From a virus, in IMG/VR virus record IMGVR_UViG_3300010354_021123, positions 1-22,780 of that record: 22,780 bases of DNA; one strand, given 5' to 3'. Both the position numbers and the translations under genes were made by a program. The notes under the pieces are model-generated. The model was not told where the DNA came from. It searched no databases and saw only the letters and a program-made list of their open reading frames with translations. Below, one piece after another: positions 1 to 6,929 of the stretch (the first letter of the stretch is position 1; each line of letters opens with the position of its first letter).

Positions 1-27
1 ATTAGTGCACATGTTTTTTATTCGTAA
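1..27 (+). other. possible 3' end of an upstream gene
   Basis: Frame 1 is open from the window edge and stops at a TAA at 25-27, reading ISAHVFYS. This could be the C-terminus of an upstream plus-strand gene, since the plus-strand genes here are closely packed. Eight codons are too few to show that it is coding. Nothing else is seen in 28-56 except a weak AGG just before the first complete gene. Confidence 0.2.
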
Positions 28-56
28 ATACATCACCACGATTAGCAGGGTATCGA

Positions 57-680
57 ATGGCTTTTCATCAAGAATTTATTGGACTTGAATCACTCCCATT
101 TGCGGACCCATCAAATATAGTAATAATAGAGAATTTCGTATCTAGAGAGCATTTGGTAGAGGTGCTCGATTATTGTCTATCAATAACAGAATGGCAATCG
201 CAAAGTGAACTTGGTTCTGACAGTATCCACACGCCAGAGATGATTGAGCAAAACTCTAAAAAAATTTTTTCGATTATGCAAGAATACGTAGATGAGGTTC
301 AGAGAAGGGTTGAATTTAAATTTGGAAGATTTCTCGAAAGAACAAAACCAGGTATAAGAAAGTGGAATCCAGGAGAAAGTCAAGACGTACACGCCGACGG
401 GGAAACTGCCGCCGGTTGGCCCGCGTATAACTACATAGTTGACTATGGTTCAATTATTTATCTAAACGATGAATACGAGGGTGGAGAATTGTTTTTCCCA
501 AAATACAATATTCACATAAAACCCAATCCAGGGACATTGGTGTTCTTTCCATCAACAAATATGTATGCGCATGGGGTTACGGAAGTAAAGGAAGGATTTA
601 GGTATACGTCTCCTCATTTTTGGATTCCAGTAAAAAGTAAAATTCTCATGGAAATGGCAGTCATGGACGGCCGAGAGTAA
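57..680 (+). CDS. 2OG-Fe(II) oxygenase, prolyl-4-hydroxylase-like (paralogue 1)
   Basis: 207 aa. The C-terminal half is a prolyl-4-hydroxylase-type double-stranded beta-helix. Visible metal ligands are H112 and D114 (VHADG) and H172 (AHGV), and R182 in GFRYTSPHFW is the expected 2-oxoglutarate C5-carboxylate ligand. The core also has YLNDEYEGGELFFP (136-148) and the PNPGTLVFFPS turn. The family couples 2OG decarboxylation to hydroxylation of a protein or small-molecule substrate; the substrate here is unknown. The N-terminus (IVIIENFVSREHLVEVLDYC) matches the usual start of these proteins. ATG at 57 has only a weak AGG upstream. It is closest in form to the gene at 1451, which shares the TEW/NEW motif and HAD. 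The next gene begins in the same frame three codons after the stop. Confidence 0.93.
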   Translation: MAFHQEFIGLESLPFADPSNIVIIENFVSREHLVEVLDYCLSITEWQSQSELGSDSIHTPEMIEQNSKKIFSIMQEYVDEVQRRVEFKFGRFLERTKPGIRKWNPGESQDVHADGETAAGWPAYNYIVDYGSIIYLNDEYEGGELFFPKYNIHIKPNPGTLVFFPSTNMYAHGVTEVKEGFRYTSPHFWIPVKSKILMEMAVMDGRE

Positions 681-689
681 ACCGCAAAT

Positions 690-1433
690 TTGAAACGTCT
701 TTACCATCTACACATACCTCGAACATCAGGACTTGGAATTTGTCATTCGCTGTGGAAGACATTTGCCAACAATGGACTTCCGTCAGATGTATTTTCGCCA
801 GATGTTTCAACGTTGATGTACGACCATAACGCGATGCTTGACTACCCTTTTATATCAGGTCATTTTGCAAGAAATCCAATAATTGAAAGCAATGGCGACT
901 TGAATGTGTTCTCTTTGGTCAGGGAGCCAGTCGAACATTATCTGAGTATTGCTGCATATGTTTCCATAAGCGCTGGTAAAAAAATGTCCAATGACTACAT
1001 GGACGAATTTCTTTATGGGAATATAACCCCATTTGGAGTAAATGAACTATTTTCCAACTCAGGAAACATACAGTCGAAGATGCTTTTCTGCAGAATCACC
1101 TTCGTGGATAAGTCTCTTGTGGCGCTGAGTAATGAAGATGTACAGAACGAAAAAAATATTGTCTTCATAGAAGCAGACATGCCGAGTGAAGAAAAAATAA
1201 AAGAATCAATTGACTCGATGAATCTATTCGCTATGAAAGATAGGCGTATAGCGATTGAGTGGCTACGAGGTGTGGTGTTGAAATCACACGGTTTTACGCT
1301 GGACAGCACTGTCTACAGTAGGGTTAATGGCTCGGAAAAAAATGGTTTCACACCAGATATCTCCCACGTAAGAGAAATAAAAAAACGCTCAGAAGTAGAC
1401 GATTACCTGTATAGGCTTGTTTTGGAAGAATAA
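690..1433 (+). CDS. sulfotransferase family protein (PAPS-dependent type)
   Basis: 247 aa. The N-terminus carries HIPRTSG (8-14), matching the 5'-phosphosulfate-binding loop (HIPKTxG) of Sulfotransfer_2-type enzymes. FSLVREPVEHYLS (74-86) matches the 3'-phosphate-binding element, with R78 and S86 as the expected PAPS contacts. ISGHF (55-59) is also typical. The family moves sulfate from PAPS to hydroxyl or amino groups, commonly of glycans or tyrosine; the acceptor here is unknown. The only usable start is TTG at 690, because an in-frame TAA (678-680, the stop of the previous oxygenase) lies three codons upstream and the PAPS loop begins at residue 8. A GAGAG stretch at 673-677 is a distant possible ribosome site. 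Sulfation of a hydroxyl made by a neighbouring oxygenase is an attractive but unproven idea. Confidence 0.85.
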   Translation: MKRLYHLHIPRTSGLGICHSLWKTFANNGLPSDVFSPDVSTLMYDHNAMLDYPFISGHFARNPIIESNGDLNVFSLVREPVEHYLSIAAYVSISAGKKMSNDYMDEFLYGNITPFGVNELFSNSGNIQSKMLFCRITFVDKSLVALSNEDVQNEKNIVFIEADMPSEEKIKESIDSMNLFAMKDRRIAIEWLRGVVLKSHGFTLDSTVYSRVNGSEKNGFTPDISHVREIKKRSEVDDYLYRLVLEE

Positions 1434-1450
1434 TTTGATATTGTTGCCGC

Positions 1451-2077
1451 ATGCAAGAAGATGCAAATTCCCCGTGGAGAATAAAACCCGGTCATTTTGG
1501 GGATGGGTTAGAAAATATCCACATATTTGAAAACTTCATTGATAATGACGACCTAAAAGTCATTCAAGATTTTTGCCCGACAATAAACGAGTGGAATAAC
1601 TCAAAAGAGAGCGTTTACGCCGAAGATGGAACATGCCTTTATAACGCTGATTACTGGAATGATAGGCAATGCAGCAGTGATATTCTACAAAGACTCTCCA
1701 TGCCGGTTTTTAAAATAATTGATAAATACATCACAAAGATGCAGTTAGAACTTGAGAGAATTTACGACCTACGGCTATCTCCTCGCCCACCAGTAATCAT
1801 GAAGTGGAGGCCGGGAATCGAACAGCGACCCCATGCCGACAAGCAACTAAACAATGGTGAACCCAATGCGTTTGTTGATTATGATTTGAATTCCCTGTTT
1901 TACTACAATGAAGATTTTGAAGGTGGAGAACTTTATTACCCGCAACACGACTTGACCATAAAACCGAAACCCGGATTGGCTATTGCTCACCCAGGAGACG
2001 TTAATTATTTACATGGAGTCACCTTGGTTACCAAGGGGTATAGGTACACAACACCATCGTTTTACACTGTGCTGTAA
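1451..2077 (+). CDS. 2OG-Fe(II) oxygenase, prolyl-4-hydroxylase-like (paralogue 2)
   Basis: 208 aa. H128 and D130 (PHADK) and H188 (LHGV) form the Fe(II) triad, and R198 in GYRYTTPSF is the 2OG-binding arginine. The core has YYNEDFEGGELYYP (151-164) and KPKPGLAIAHPG. The N-terminal IHIFENFIDNDDLKVIQDFC matches the start of the gene at 57, so the two are close paralogues. Start is ATG at 1451, 17 bases after the sulfotransferase stop, with no convincing Shine-Dalgarno. Expected reaction is hydroxylation of an unknown substrate. Confidence 0.93.
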   Translation: MQEDANSPWRIKPGHFGDGLENIHIFENFIDNDDLKVIQDFCPTINEWNNSKESVYAEDGTCLYNADYWNDRQCSSDILQRLSMPVFKIIDKYITKMQLELERIYDLRLSPRPPVIMKWRPGIEQRPHADKQLNNGEPNAFVDYDLNSLFYYNEDFEGGELYYPQHDLTIKPKPGLAIAHPGDVNYLHGVTLVTKGYRYTTPSFYTVL

Positions 2078-2080
2078 GCA

Positions 2081-2611
2081 ATGATTTTAATTCAAAAGAA
2101 TTTTATAAAACCGAAAGAATCTGACCTACTCCTTGATTCGATTAAGGAGATAGGTTCGCCGCCCAACCTTGCAGAAGATGACCACTCAACCGGCTATTAC
2201 AGCAAATCCGCCTTACTAGAGTCCGACGTCTTCGCATACGGAATATTTAATGAGATATGCGAGCGAGTTTTGGGTTTAGCAGAAAAAGTATTTGATTTAA
2301 GCCTAGAACTAGACCAAGCCACCCTCATTAAGGTTATTCCTGGAAACACAACCGAAGAACACGCAGATAGTCAGAATCTTGACGGAACCCCAAAAACGGG
2401 CTGTAGTAATTTTCTTATTTCGGCAGTTGCGTACCTAAATGATGATTTCACTGGTGGGGACCTAGTTTTCCCGACAATGAAACACAGATACAAACCAGTC
2501 CCAGGGGATTGTGTAATATTTCCAAGTCATTTACAATATAGCCACTATGTGGATAGCGTCTTTAGCGGGGAACGAATAAGTTTGGCAATGTGGTTCTCCG
2601 GAGTATACTGA
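2081..2611 (+). CDS. 2OG-Fe(II) oxygenase, short form (paralogue 3)
   Basis: 176 aa, the smallest oxygenase in the window. H94 and D96 (EEHADS) with H155 (YSHYV) form the metal triad, and R165 (GERISLAMWF) is the 2OG ligand. The core YLNDDFTGGDLVFP (118-131) and the turn PGDCVIFPS are standard for prolyl-4-hydroxylase alpha-subunit-like domains. The N-terminus is trimmed relative to its neighbours and starts directly with LIQKNFIKPKESDLLLDSI. It begins 3 bases after the stop of the previous oxygenase, so the two are surely co-transcribed. Substrate unknown. Confidence 0.93.
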   Translation: MILIQKNFIKPKESDLLLDSIKEIGSPPNLAEDDHSTGYYSKSALLESDVFAYGIFNEICERVLGLAEKVFDLSLELDQATLIKVIPGNTTEEHADSQNLDGTPKTGCSNFLISAVAYLNDDFTGGDLVFPTMKHRYKPVPGDCVIFPSHLQYSHYVDSVFSGERISLAMWFSGVY

Positions 2612-2615
2612 GGCA

Positions 2616-3347
2616 ATGAGAAACATTGATGTCGAGTACATAGGTGACCCCAAAGCTGGGTTTTTGGTTTATAGAAACATACTTACCGAAGACCTTAGAA
2701 TTCCAGAACGCCTAGAAGCAACAATAGGAGACAGCACCACTCCTCCCTATTCGTGGATGCAGGCCCTTGTCGGTGATGGTCAAGTAATGAAGGATTACAG
2801 GGATTGCGTTGACTGCAAGATGAGCCCGGCACATCTTCAAAACTGTCCAGAGCAATACTCAGAACTCATCAACATATACAACGACACTGTCGTTGGATTG
2901 ACAGCATGCCTTCAGGACTATGAATCCAGATACAACATTCGTATGGATTTTATGGAAGCAATAAATTATGTTCGCTACACCCAGGGCCAGCATTTTAATG
3001 TTCACGCCGACCATGGATTCTCGTATGTCTGCACTGTCTCGTCTATTATGTATCTGAATGACGACTACGAAGGCGGAGAGTTGTGGTTCCCCTATTTGGA
3101 TATAACTTTCAAGCCTCGATATGGCGACATCGTGCTATTTCCATCTACTTTCATTTACGCTCACGCAGCGAAGCCCGTCACCAAGGGGACAAAGTATTCG
3201 GCTGTAACCATGTTTGATTACAACGATAGGTTTCATGGTCGGTGGCAGGGCTATGGGAAAGACGTGAACGGCAATTCCCTCGAGTATGGTCCAGGGATTG
3301 TCGGCATCAGCACAAATCAAGCAAATCGTTTTACCTTCACGCAATGA
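2616..3347 (+). CDS. 2OG-Fe(II) oxygenase with Lys at the 2OG position (paralogue 4)
   Basis: 243 aa. H130 and D132 (NVHADH) and H183 (YAHAA) are the Fe(II) ligands. YLNDDYEGGELWFP (146-159) and YGDIVLFPS follow. The position that is arginine in the other classic paralogues is K193 (GTKYSAVTMF). Lysine fills this role in collagen-type prolyl 4-hydroxylases, so activity is still expected. The N-terminal part has a small cluster of cysteines (C64, C67, C77), and there is a 30-40 residue tail after the catalytic domain (HGRWQGYGKD...). GAGG (2610-2613) is a possible ribosome site. The stop TGA overlaps the ATG of the next gene. Confidence 0.92.
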   Translation: MRNIDVEYIGDPKAGFLVYRNILTEDLRIPERLEATIGDSTTPPYSWMQALVGDGQVMKDYRDCVDCKMSPAHLQNCPEQYSELINIYNDTVVGLTACLQDYESRYNIRMDFMEAINYVRYTQGQHFNVHADHGFSYVCTVSSIMYLNDDYEGGELWFPYLDITFKPRYGDIVLFPSTFIYAHAAKPVTKGTKYSAVTMFDYNDRFHGRWQGYGKDVNGNSLEYGPGIVGISTNQANRFTFTQ

Positions 3348-4045
3348 CGAAAATAACTCTTAAAAAAACTCACCAGAACCCACCGCTGATTCAACAGTCT
3401 CGCATAAAGAGGGATTGGATGGACGCGACGTACAACAAACACGCTTACCAGTGCCTACCGATGACGGTGGCAAACGTTTACGGATGGGAGCTTCAAATGG
3501 AAGAAGAACTCGTCGTTCAGTGGGATGGGGGAAATACCCCTCCGGCGATTCTCTCCGGGGAGATAACCGCGTCCGGCAGGGTGCAGGCGGTGTCTTCAAT
3601 CATCGGCATGATTTCCATCAATATGGGATGGGTGATAAATACAGAGGAAGGATTTAACACCTGGATTTCTGGTCCGCCCAACTATTTCATGGATGGCGCC
3701 GTTCCCCTAACAGCTACACTACCAAGTTATTGGTGGCCAGACGAATCCCAGATGAACTGGAAAATTACAAAAATTGGAGAGCCAGTTGTTTTTGAGGCGG
3801 GCTCACCTTTTTGTTTCTTTAATATCTATGACAACACGGTTTTGGAGGGCTCTGAAATCTCGGTTCAGAATCTCTGGGACGACAAGGACCTTGTCCGGTC
3901 CCGAATGAAATACGGTGACGCAAAAGCAAGAAATAACGCGGAAAATCCATGGACTTGGACCAAGGGAATTAAAACAGGTGTTGACGCAGACGGCAAACGG
4001 ATAGGGCCCACCTTTGCCGGACTGCCCAAACTGGCCAATCCCTAG
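3344..4045 (+). CDS. DUF6065-like protein
   Basis: 233 aa. The start is ATG at 3344, overlapping the previous stop as ATGA; an upstream in-frame start at 3242 would overlap the oxygenase by over 100 bases and adds no conserved sequence. The protein contains RDWMDAT (23-29), AYQCLPMTVANVYGWEL (34-50), WDGG (60-63), SGPPNYFMDG (109-118), MNWKIT (137-142) and AGSPFCFF (152-159). From memory these agree with DUF6065, a family of unknown function seen in phages and aquatic bacteria. No catalytic residues can be named. Translational coupling to an oxygenase suggests a shared pathway. The family assignment should be checked by HMM. Confidence 0.8.
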   Translation: MTKITLKKTHQNPPLIQQSRIKRDWMDATYNKHAYQCLPMTVANVYGWELQMEEELVVQWDGGNTPPAILSGEITASGRVQAVSSIIGMISINMGWVINTEEGFNTWISGPPNYFMDGAVPLTATLPSYWWPDESQMNWKITKIGEPVVFEAGSPFCFFNIYDNTVLEGSEISVQNLWDDKDLVRSRMKYGDAKARNNAENPWTWTKGIKTGVDADGKRIGPTFAGLPKLANP

Positions 4046-4058
4046 TATAGAATTAGGG

Positions 4059-4064
4059 TACAAT
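4059..4064 (+). promoter_or_regulatory. weak -10-like element before the small-gene cluster
   Basis: TACAAT lies 38 bases before the start at 4103, inside one of the larger gaps of the plus-strand operon (4046-4102). No convincing -35 hexamer is seen 16-18 bases upstream. It could be a promoter for the small genes, or chance in AT-rich sequence. Confidence 0.2.
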
Positions 4065-4102
4065 TGGGGTGTCCGGACGACTACAGGCACAATGGAGACA
4101 GT

Positions 4103-4339
4103 ATGAAATTTGAATCCTCATTTACAACCCAGGAGAAGAAGCTCGTCTACCAGCGCACCCTCAAGGACCTGGAGAGACAGCTCATGGAGAGACTCATTCA
4201 GGAGGGTTTTGACCCTGACACGTTTGATGACAAGAACTTCGTACCGGGCTCGGACCACCACGGGATGATTCATGGCCACAAGTTGATTGTTGACTTCCTT
4301 GCAAAAATCAGCAACATCAAGTCAAAGATTGCAGAGTAA
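4103..4339 (+). CDS. small hypothetical protein
   Basis: 78 aa, not recognised. ATG at 4103 is preferred over an in-frame start at 4064 because GGAGA (4093-4097) sits a few bases upstream. The N-terminal half is charged and probably helical (KKLVYQRTLKDLERQLMERL). The middle has acidic FDPDTFDDKNF and a His-rich stretch GSDHHGMIHGH (49-59), which could bind metal but matches no motif I know. The C-terminus is a short amphipathic helix. Codon use and tight spacing to the next gene support it as real. Confidence 0.75.
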   Translation: MKFESSFTTQEKKLVYQRTLKDLERQLMERLIQEGFDPDTFDDKNFVPGSDHHGMIHGHKLIVDFLAKISNIKSKIAE

Positions 4340-4348
4340 TCTCAAAAC

Positions 4349-4582
4349 ATGGCACTGACATCCGAACAATTAGCGAAGGCAAAAGCTGAAGCGATTCAGA
4401 TACTTGAGTACTCAATCTATACGCTTGCATTCACTTTGGGCGTGGAGGACGATGACCTTGATGCGGACATGGAGAACCCAGTCAACCTATCCGTTAATGA
4501 AAATAGCGCATTGCTTGCACAGTACGATGCTTTCGAATGTCTAAAAATGCAATTGGCGGCGCTAGCAAGACTACAGGGATAA
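4349..4582 (+). CDS. small hypothetical protein, acidic helical
   Basis: 77 aa, not recognised. It starts ATG at 4349, nine bases after the previous stop. It reads as two helices (EQLAKAKAEAIQILEYSIY and a C-terminal LLAQYDAFECLKMQLAALAR) joined by an acidic linker (VEDDDLDADMENP). No signal peptide, transmembrane span or known motif. Its place between other small genes suggests a minor phage accessory or regulatory protein. Confidence 0.7.
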   Translation: MALTSEQLAKAKAEAIQILEYSIYTLAFTLGVEDDDLDADMENPVNLSVNENSALLAQYDAFECLKMQLAALARLQG

Positions 4583-4589
4583 ATTCGCC

Positions 4590-4910
4590 ATGAAGATAAA
4601 TCCCAGAATTCCAAGAAAAATTTCAATAGTCGAAGAAGCTATTAACTCAGGGAGATACGAAATCTGTCCTGATATTGACCCAGATTTCCCCAACATACAA
4701 GAGCCGCAACATAATCCCAATAGGGATTCTCAAGTTGCTAGATGGAACCCTGAATTGTTCTCATACGAGCTCCCTGATGGTGCGACATTTTTTTGTGACC
4801 TTCTGCAATCAAACGACCCACAAAAAAAATGGGAAGAAACGGAGCCGGGCGATTTTATGCGTGACGAGTTGGTGGAAGAGATTGCAAGGGAGCTTTCGAA
4901 TGAGGCATAG
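4590..4910 (+). CDS. hypothetical protein
   Basis: 106 aa, not recognised. It starts ATG at 4590, seven bases after the previous stop. The N-terminus is basic (MKINPRIPRKISIVEE), followed by a Pro/Asp-rich stretch (CPDIDPDFPNIQEPQHNPN) and an acidic helical C-terminus (FMRDELVEEIARELSNEA). The last 11 bases overlap the next gene, whose ribosome site AAGGGAG lies inside this reading frame. No function can be assigned. Confidence 0.7.
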   Translation: MKINPRIPRKISIVEEAINSGRYEICPDIDPDFPNIQEPQHNPNRDSQVARWNPELFSYELPDGATFFCDLLQSNDPQKKWEETEPGDFMRDELVEEIARELSNEA

Positions 4911-5217
4911 GCTTGCTGGCGAAGGAGATTTGTACGATGCGGAAGAAGAAATCAATTACAACGAAAAACAGCTCGCAATATTCGCCAATATTCTTGATTT
5001 GGACCCACTAGACATAGATTCTATGGATATAGAGGTCGTCGTAGTTAGGCTACGCGCAATGTGGAAATATAGTAGCGACCTCAGGGGCTCAATTGAGCCA
5101 ACATACACGAATAATGCCATACCTAGATTTCTTTCAAAAATGAACGCTTCGCTGACCGACCGTGCAAGAAAAGCAAATTGGAATTACGCTCTCGCCAAGG
5201 CTGCCAAAAATGGATAA
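4900..5217 (+). CDS. hypothetical protein
   Basis: 105 aa, not recognised. The frame is open further upstream, but the start is placed at ATG 4900. This is preceded by AAGGGAG at good spacing (7 bases) and gives only an 11-base overlap with the gene before. The N-terminal half is acidic (EGDLYDAEEEINYNEKQL), the middle has a regular hydrophobic pattern (LDLDPLDIDSMDIEVVVVRL), and the C-terminus is basic (MNASLTDRARKANWNYALAKAAK). Its end overlaps the next gene by 8 bases. Confidence 0.7.
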   Translation: MRHRLAGEGDLYDAEEEINYNEKQLAIFANILDLDPLDIDSMDIEVVVVRLRAMWKYSSDLRGSIEPTYTNNAIPRFLSKMNASLTDRARKANWNYALAKAAKNG

Positions 5218-5965
5218 CAGACAACTAAGAACAGCGATGGTGACAACGGCCATCTCCAAGTACATGTCAAGCGTTTTTGGAGAAGACGGTGTTGAAAAGG
5301 TCGCGCGCGATAGATTTGAGGGAATGCAAAGAGTCTTCAATTGGAGAAAATCACTCAATTTGAATCTTTCGATTTCCGCACGTGGAGCAACCGAGGGTTT
5401 GTGGTATGTCGACTTTCTTCAAACGCCAAAATCTGGGTGGGAAGACATGATGATAGTTGCTCAGAGCCCAATCGAATTAATGATGGCAACAAAAACCCCA
5501 AAGAAAATTTTGTCGTTTAATGCCGACATTGCGCCAGCTCCATTTTTGCAAAAAAGAAAATTTCCAGACACCCAAATATGCTTTATCAATAATCAGTCTT
5601 TGTGGAATTTTGAGAAATTCATGCGCGACTACGTAGTGGACAATGACGGAGGGAAATATTACGATGTTGACTATTCTGTTGTTGATAGACCAGAAATAGG
5701 GACCGGTGATGCCCGTGATTTTGACATGATTTTTATGCAGTCTTTTGAATTTGGAACAGACAGCGATACTCTACAAAAATGCGTTGAGGCCCTCTCTCCT
5801 GGGGGTATTTTGCTAATTAACTCGAATAATAATTCGGGTAAACTGTACCGAGACGACTATTGGTTTCACCCAAATGACGAGATGCATAAAATATTACGGA
5901 CTTTGGATGGACTGATGTTCCACGATTCCTCACTTTACGGGTTTACGGCTTTCATAAAGAATTAA
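5210..5965 (+). CDS. methyltransferase-like protein (class I Rossmann type, degenerate)
   Basis: 251 aa. The C-terminal half looks like the later strands of a class I SAM-dependent methyltransferase: ARDFDMIFMQSFEF (168-181, strand 4 region), then a helix, then LSPGGILLINSNN (195-207), the typical 'LkPGGxLl' element. The segment PKKILSFNAD (97-106) sits where motif I would be but lacks the usual GxGxG loop, so SAM binding is doubtful. ATG at 5210 is chosen over an in-frame start at 5162, because it has AAGG upstream and leaves a normal 8-base overlap. Substrate unknown; it may be a diverged or inactive relative. Confidence 0.6.
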   Translation: MDNRQLRTAMVTTAISKYMSSVFGEDGVEKVARDRFEGMQRVFNWRKSLNLNLSISARGATEGLWYVDFLQTPKSGWEDMMIVAQSPIELMMATKTPKKILSFNADIAPAPFLQKRKFPDTQICFINNQSLWNFEKFMRDYVVDNDGGKYYDVDYSVVDRPEIGTGDARDFDMIFMQSFEFGTDSDTLQKCVEALSPGGILLINSNNNSGKLYRDDYWFHPNDEMHKILRTLDGLMFHDSSLYGFTAFIKN

Positions 5966-5991
5966 GCCAATACCCCCATATTTGTGAATGC

Positions 5992-6243
5992 ATGAGTATA
6001 AGCCAATTTGGTCTATACTTTGGTTTTATGGCAATCAATACTTTAGGTGAACAACCCCAAAAGGTAATTGAACACTACAAAAATCTGGCGCGTCTAATGC
6101 TCACAAACACCGGAGCCATTCCATTCTGGATTTATAGTCTTGAAGAGTTCGATGAAGAAGAGATTAATCACAGCGAAATCGTAGTTAATCTTGCTGAAAT
6201 GCTTTGGGAAATAGAAGTACAAGTCTCCCAAGAAAATCCATAA
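5992..6243 (+). CDS. small hypothetical protein
   Basis: 83 aa from ATG 5992, or 71 aa from ATG 6028; neither has a clear Shine-Dalgarno. A TATACT at 6014-6019 lies 8 bases before the second ATG, so a leaderless message starting there is possible. The body (AINTLGEQPQKVIEHYKNLARL...) looks helical and acidic at the C-terminus (LEEFDEEEINHSEIVVNLAEML). No family recognised. It precedes the second block of oxygenase genes. Confidence 0.6.
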   Translation: MSISQFGLYFGFMAINTLGEQPQKVIEHYKNLARLMLTNTGAIPFWIYSLEEFDEEEINHSEIVVNLAEMLWEIEVQVSQENP

Positions 6244-6257
6244 AAAGATAAACAATT

Positions 6258-6929
6258 ATGAAAATAATTGACTACTACCTAAACGATTTCATTTTAAATG
6301 AAATAGCAGAGTCTGTGGACTTCTTCCCGGGAGTAATGCAATCCGAGTCAAGGATTGCCAGTGAGGTCAACTCATATCACAACGAACAATCTAGCTGCTA
6401 CGCCCCATATATGTTTTGGAACGGGTGGTGGTCATCGCCGGTGGATACGTTAAGAAAACGAGTAATCAAAAATATATGGGAGAGCAACCTTCCAGTGCCA
6501 ATAGGGGAAGTTCTTGGGTTTGAGTACTGGACAAGGACTTTTGGGCCAGGTCAGTTTCTCGGTCCGCATGTAGACGAGGATACGTTCTTGTATCAAGATT
6601 CAAAAGTGCTTAATGGGCCAGAAATTGGATGCGTCTATTATGGGCCGTCGCAGGAAAAAGTTGTTGGGGGGTTCCTTGAATTGTTTGAATCAAAGCTTGT
6701 ATTCGGGGAAAAAAACGCTCTTGAATGGGAAAATCTACAAACAAAACTAGACCCGATAGAACTTCGTGAAAGAATTGCCTTCAAAGAAAATAGATTAATA
6801 ATATTTGACGCAGGTCGAGTAATCCATCAAACGACCCCATGCGTGTCTGGAATTAGAAACGTCATGGTTGTTAATGTATGGCTTAAATCAAACCCACCAG
6901 TGGATGTGACTAACTTTGTATATGAATGA
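6258..6929 (+). CDS. 2OG-Fe(II) oxygenase, diverged (paralogue 5)
   Basis: 223 aa. H104 and D106 (GPHVDED), H190 (VIHQTTP) and R200 (GIRNVMVVNVW) make a full HxD...H...R set. It differs from the other paralogues: it lacks the YLND-(E/D)-(Y/F)-EGG hallmark and has FGPGQFLGPHVDED before the triad and a long insertion (res 140-175) between the inner strands. It resembles small prokaryotic 2OG oxygenases acting on soluble proteins or metabolites more than classic prolyl hydroxylases, but the substrate cannot be told. Overlaps the next oxygenase by 8 bases. Confidence 0.85.
   Translation: MKIIDYYLNDFILNEIAESVDFFPGVMQSESRIASEVNSYHNEQSSCYAPYMFWNGWWSSPVDTLRKRVIKNIWESNLPVPIGEVLGFEYWTRTFGPGQFLGPHVDEDTFLYQDSKVLNGPEIGCVYYGPSQEKVVGGFLELFESKLVFGEKNALEWENLQTKLDPIELRERIAFKENRLIIFDAGRVIHQTTPCVSGIRNVMVVNVWLKSNPPVDVTNFVYE

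Noticed and set aside
3242-3343. Upstream in-frame start for the DUF6065-like gene
   Set aside because: It would lie inside the conserved C-terminal part of the oxygenase gene and adds residues with no family match; ATG 3344 gives a standard ATGA overlap.
4675-4899. Long upstream extension of the gene starting at 4900
   Set aside because: The extension is an out-of-frame reading of the previous gene with no conserved pattern; the ribosome site points to 4900.
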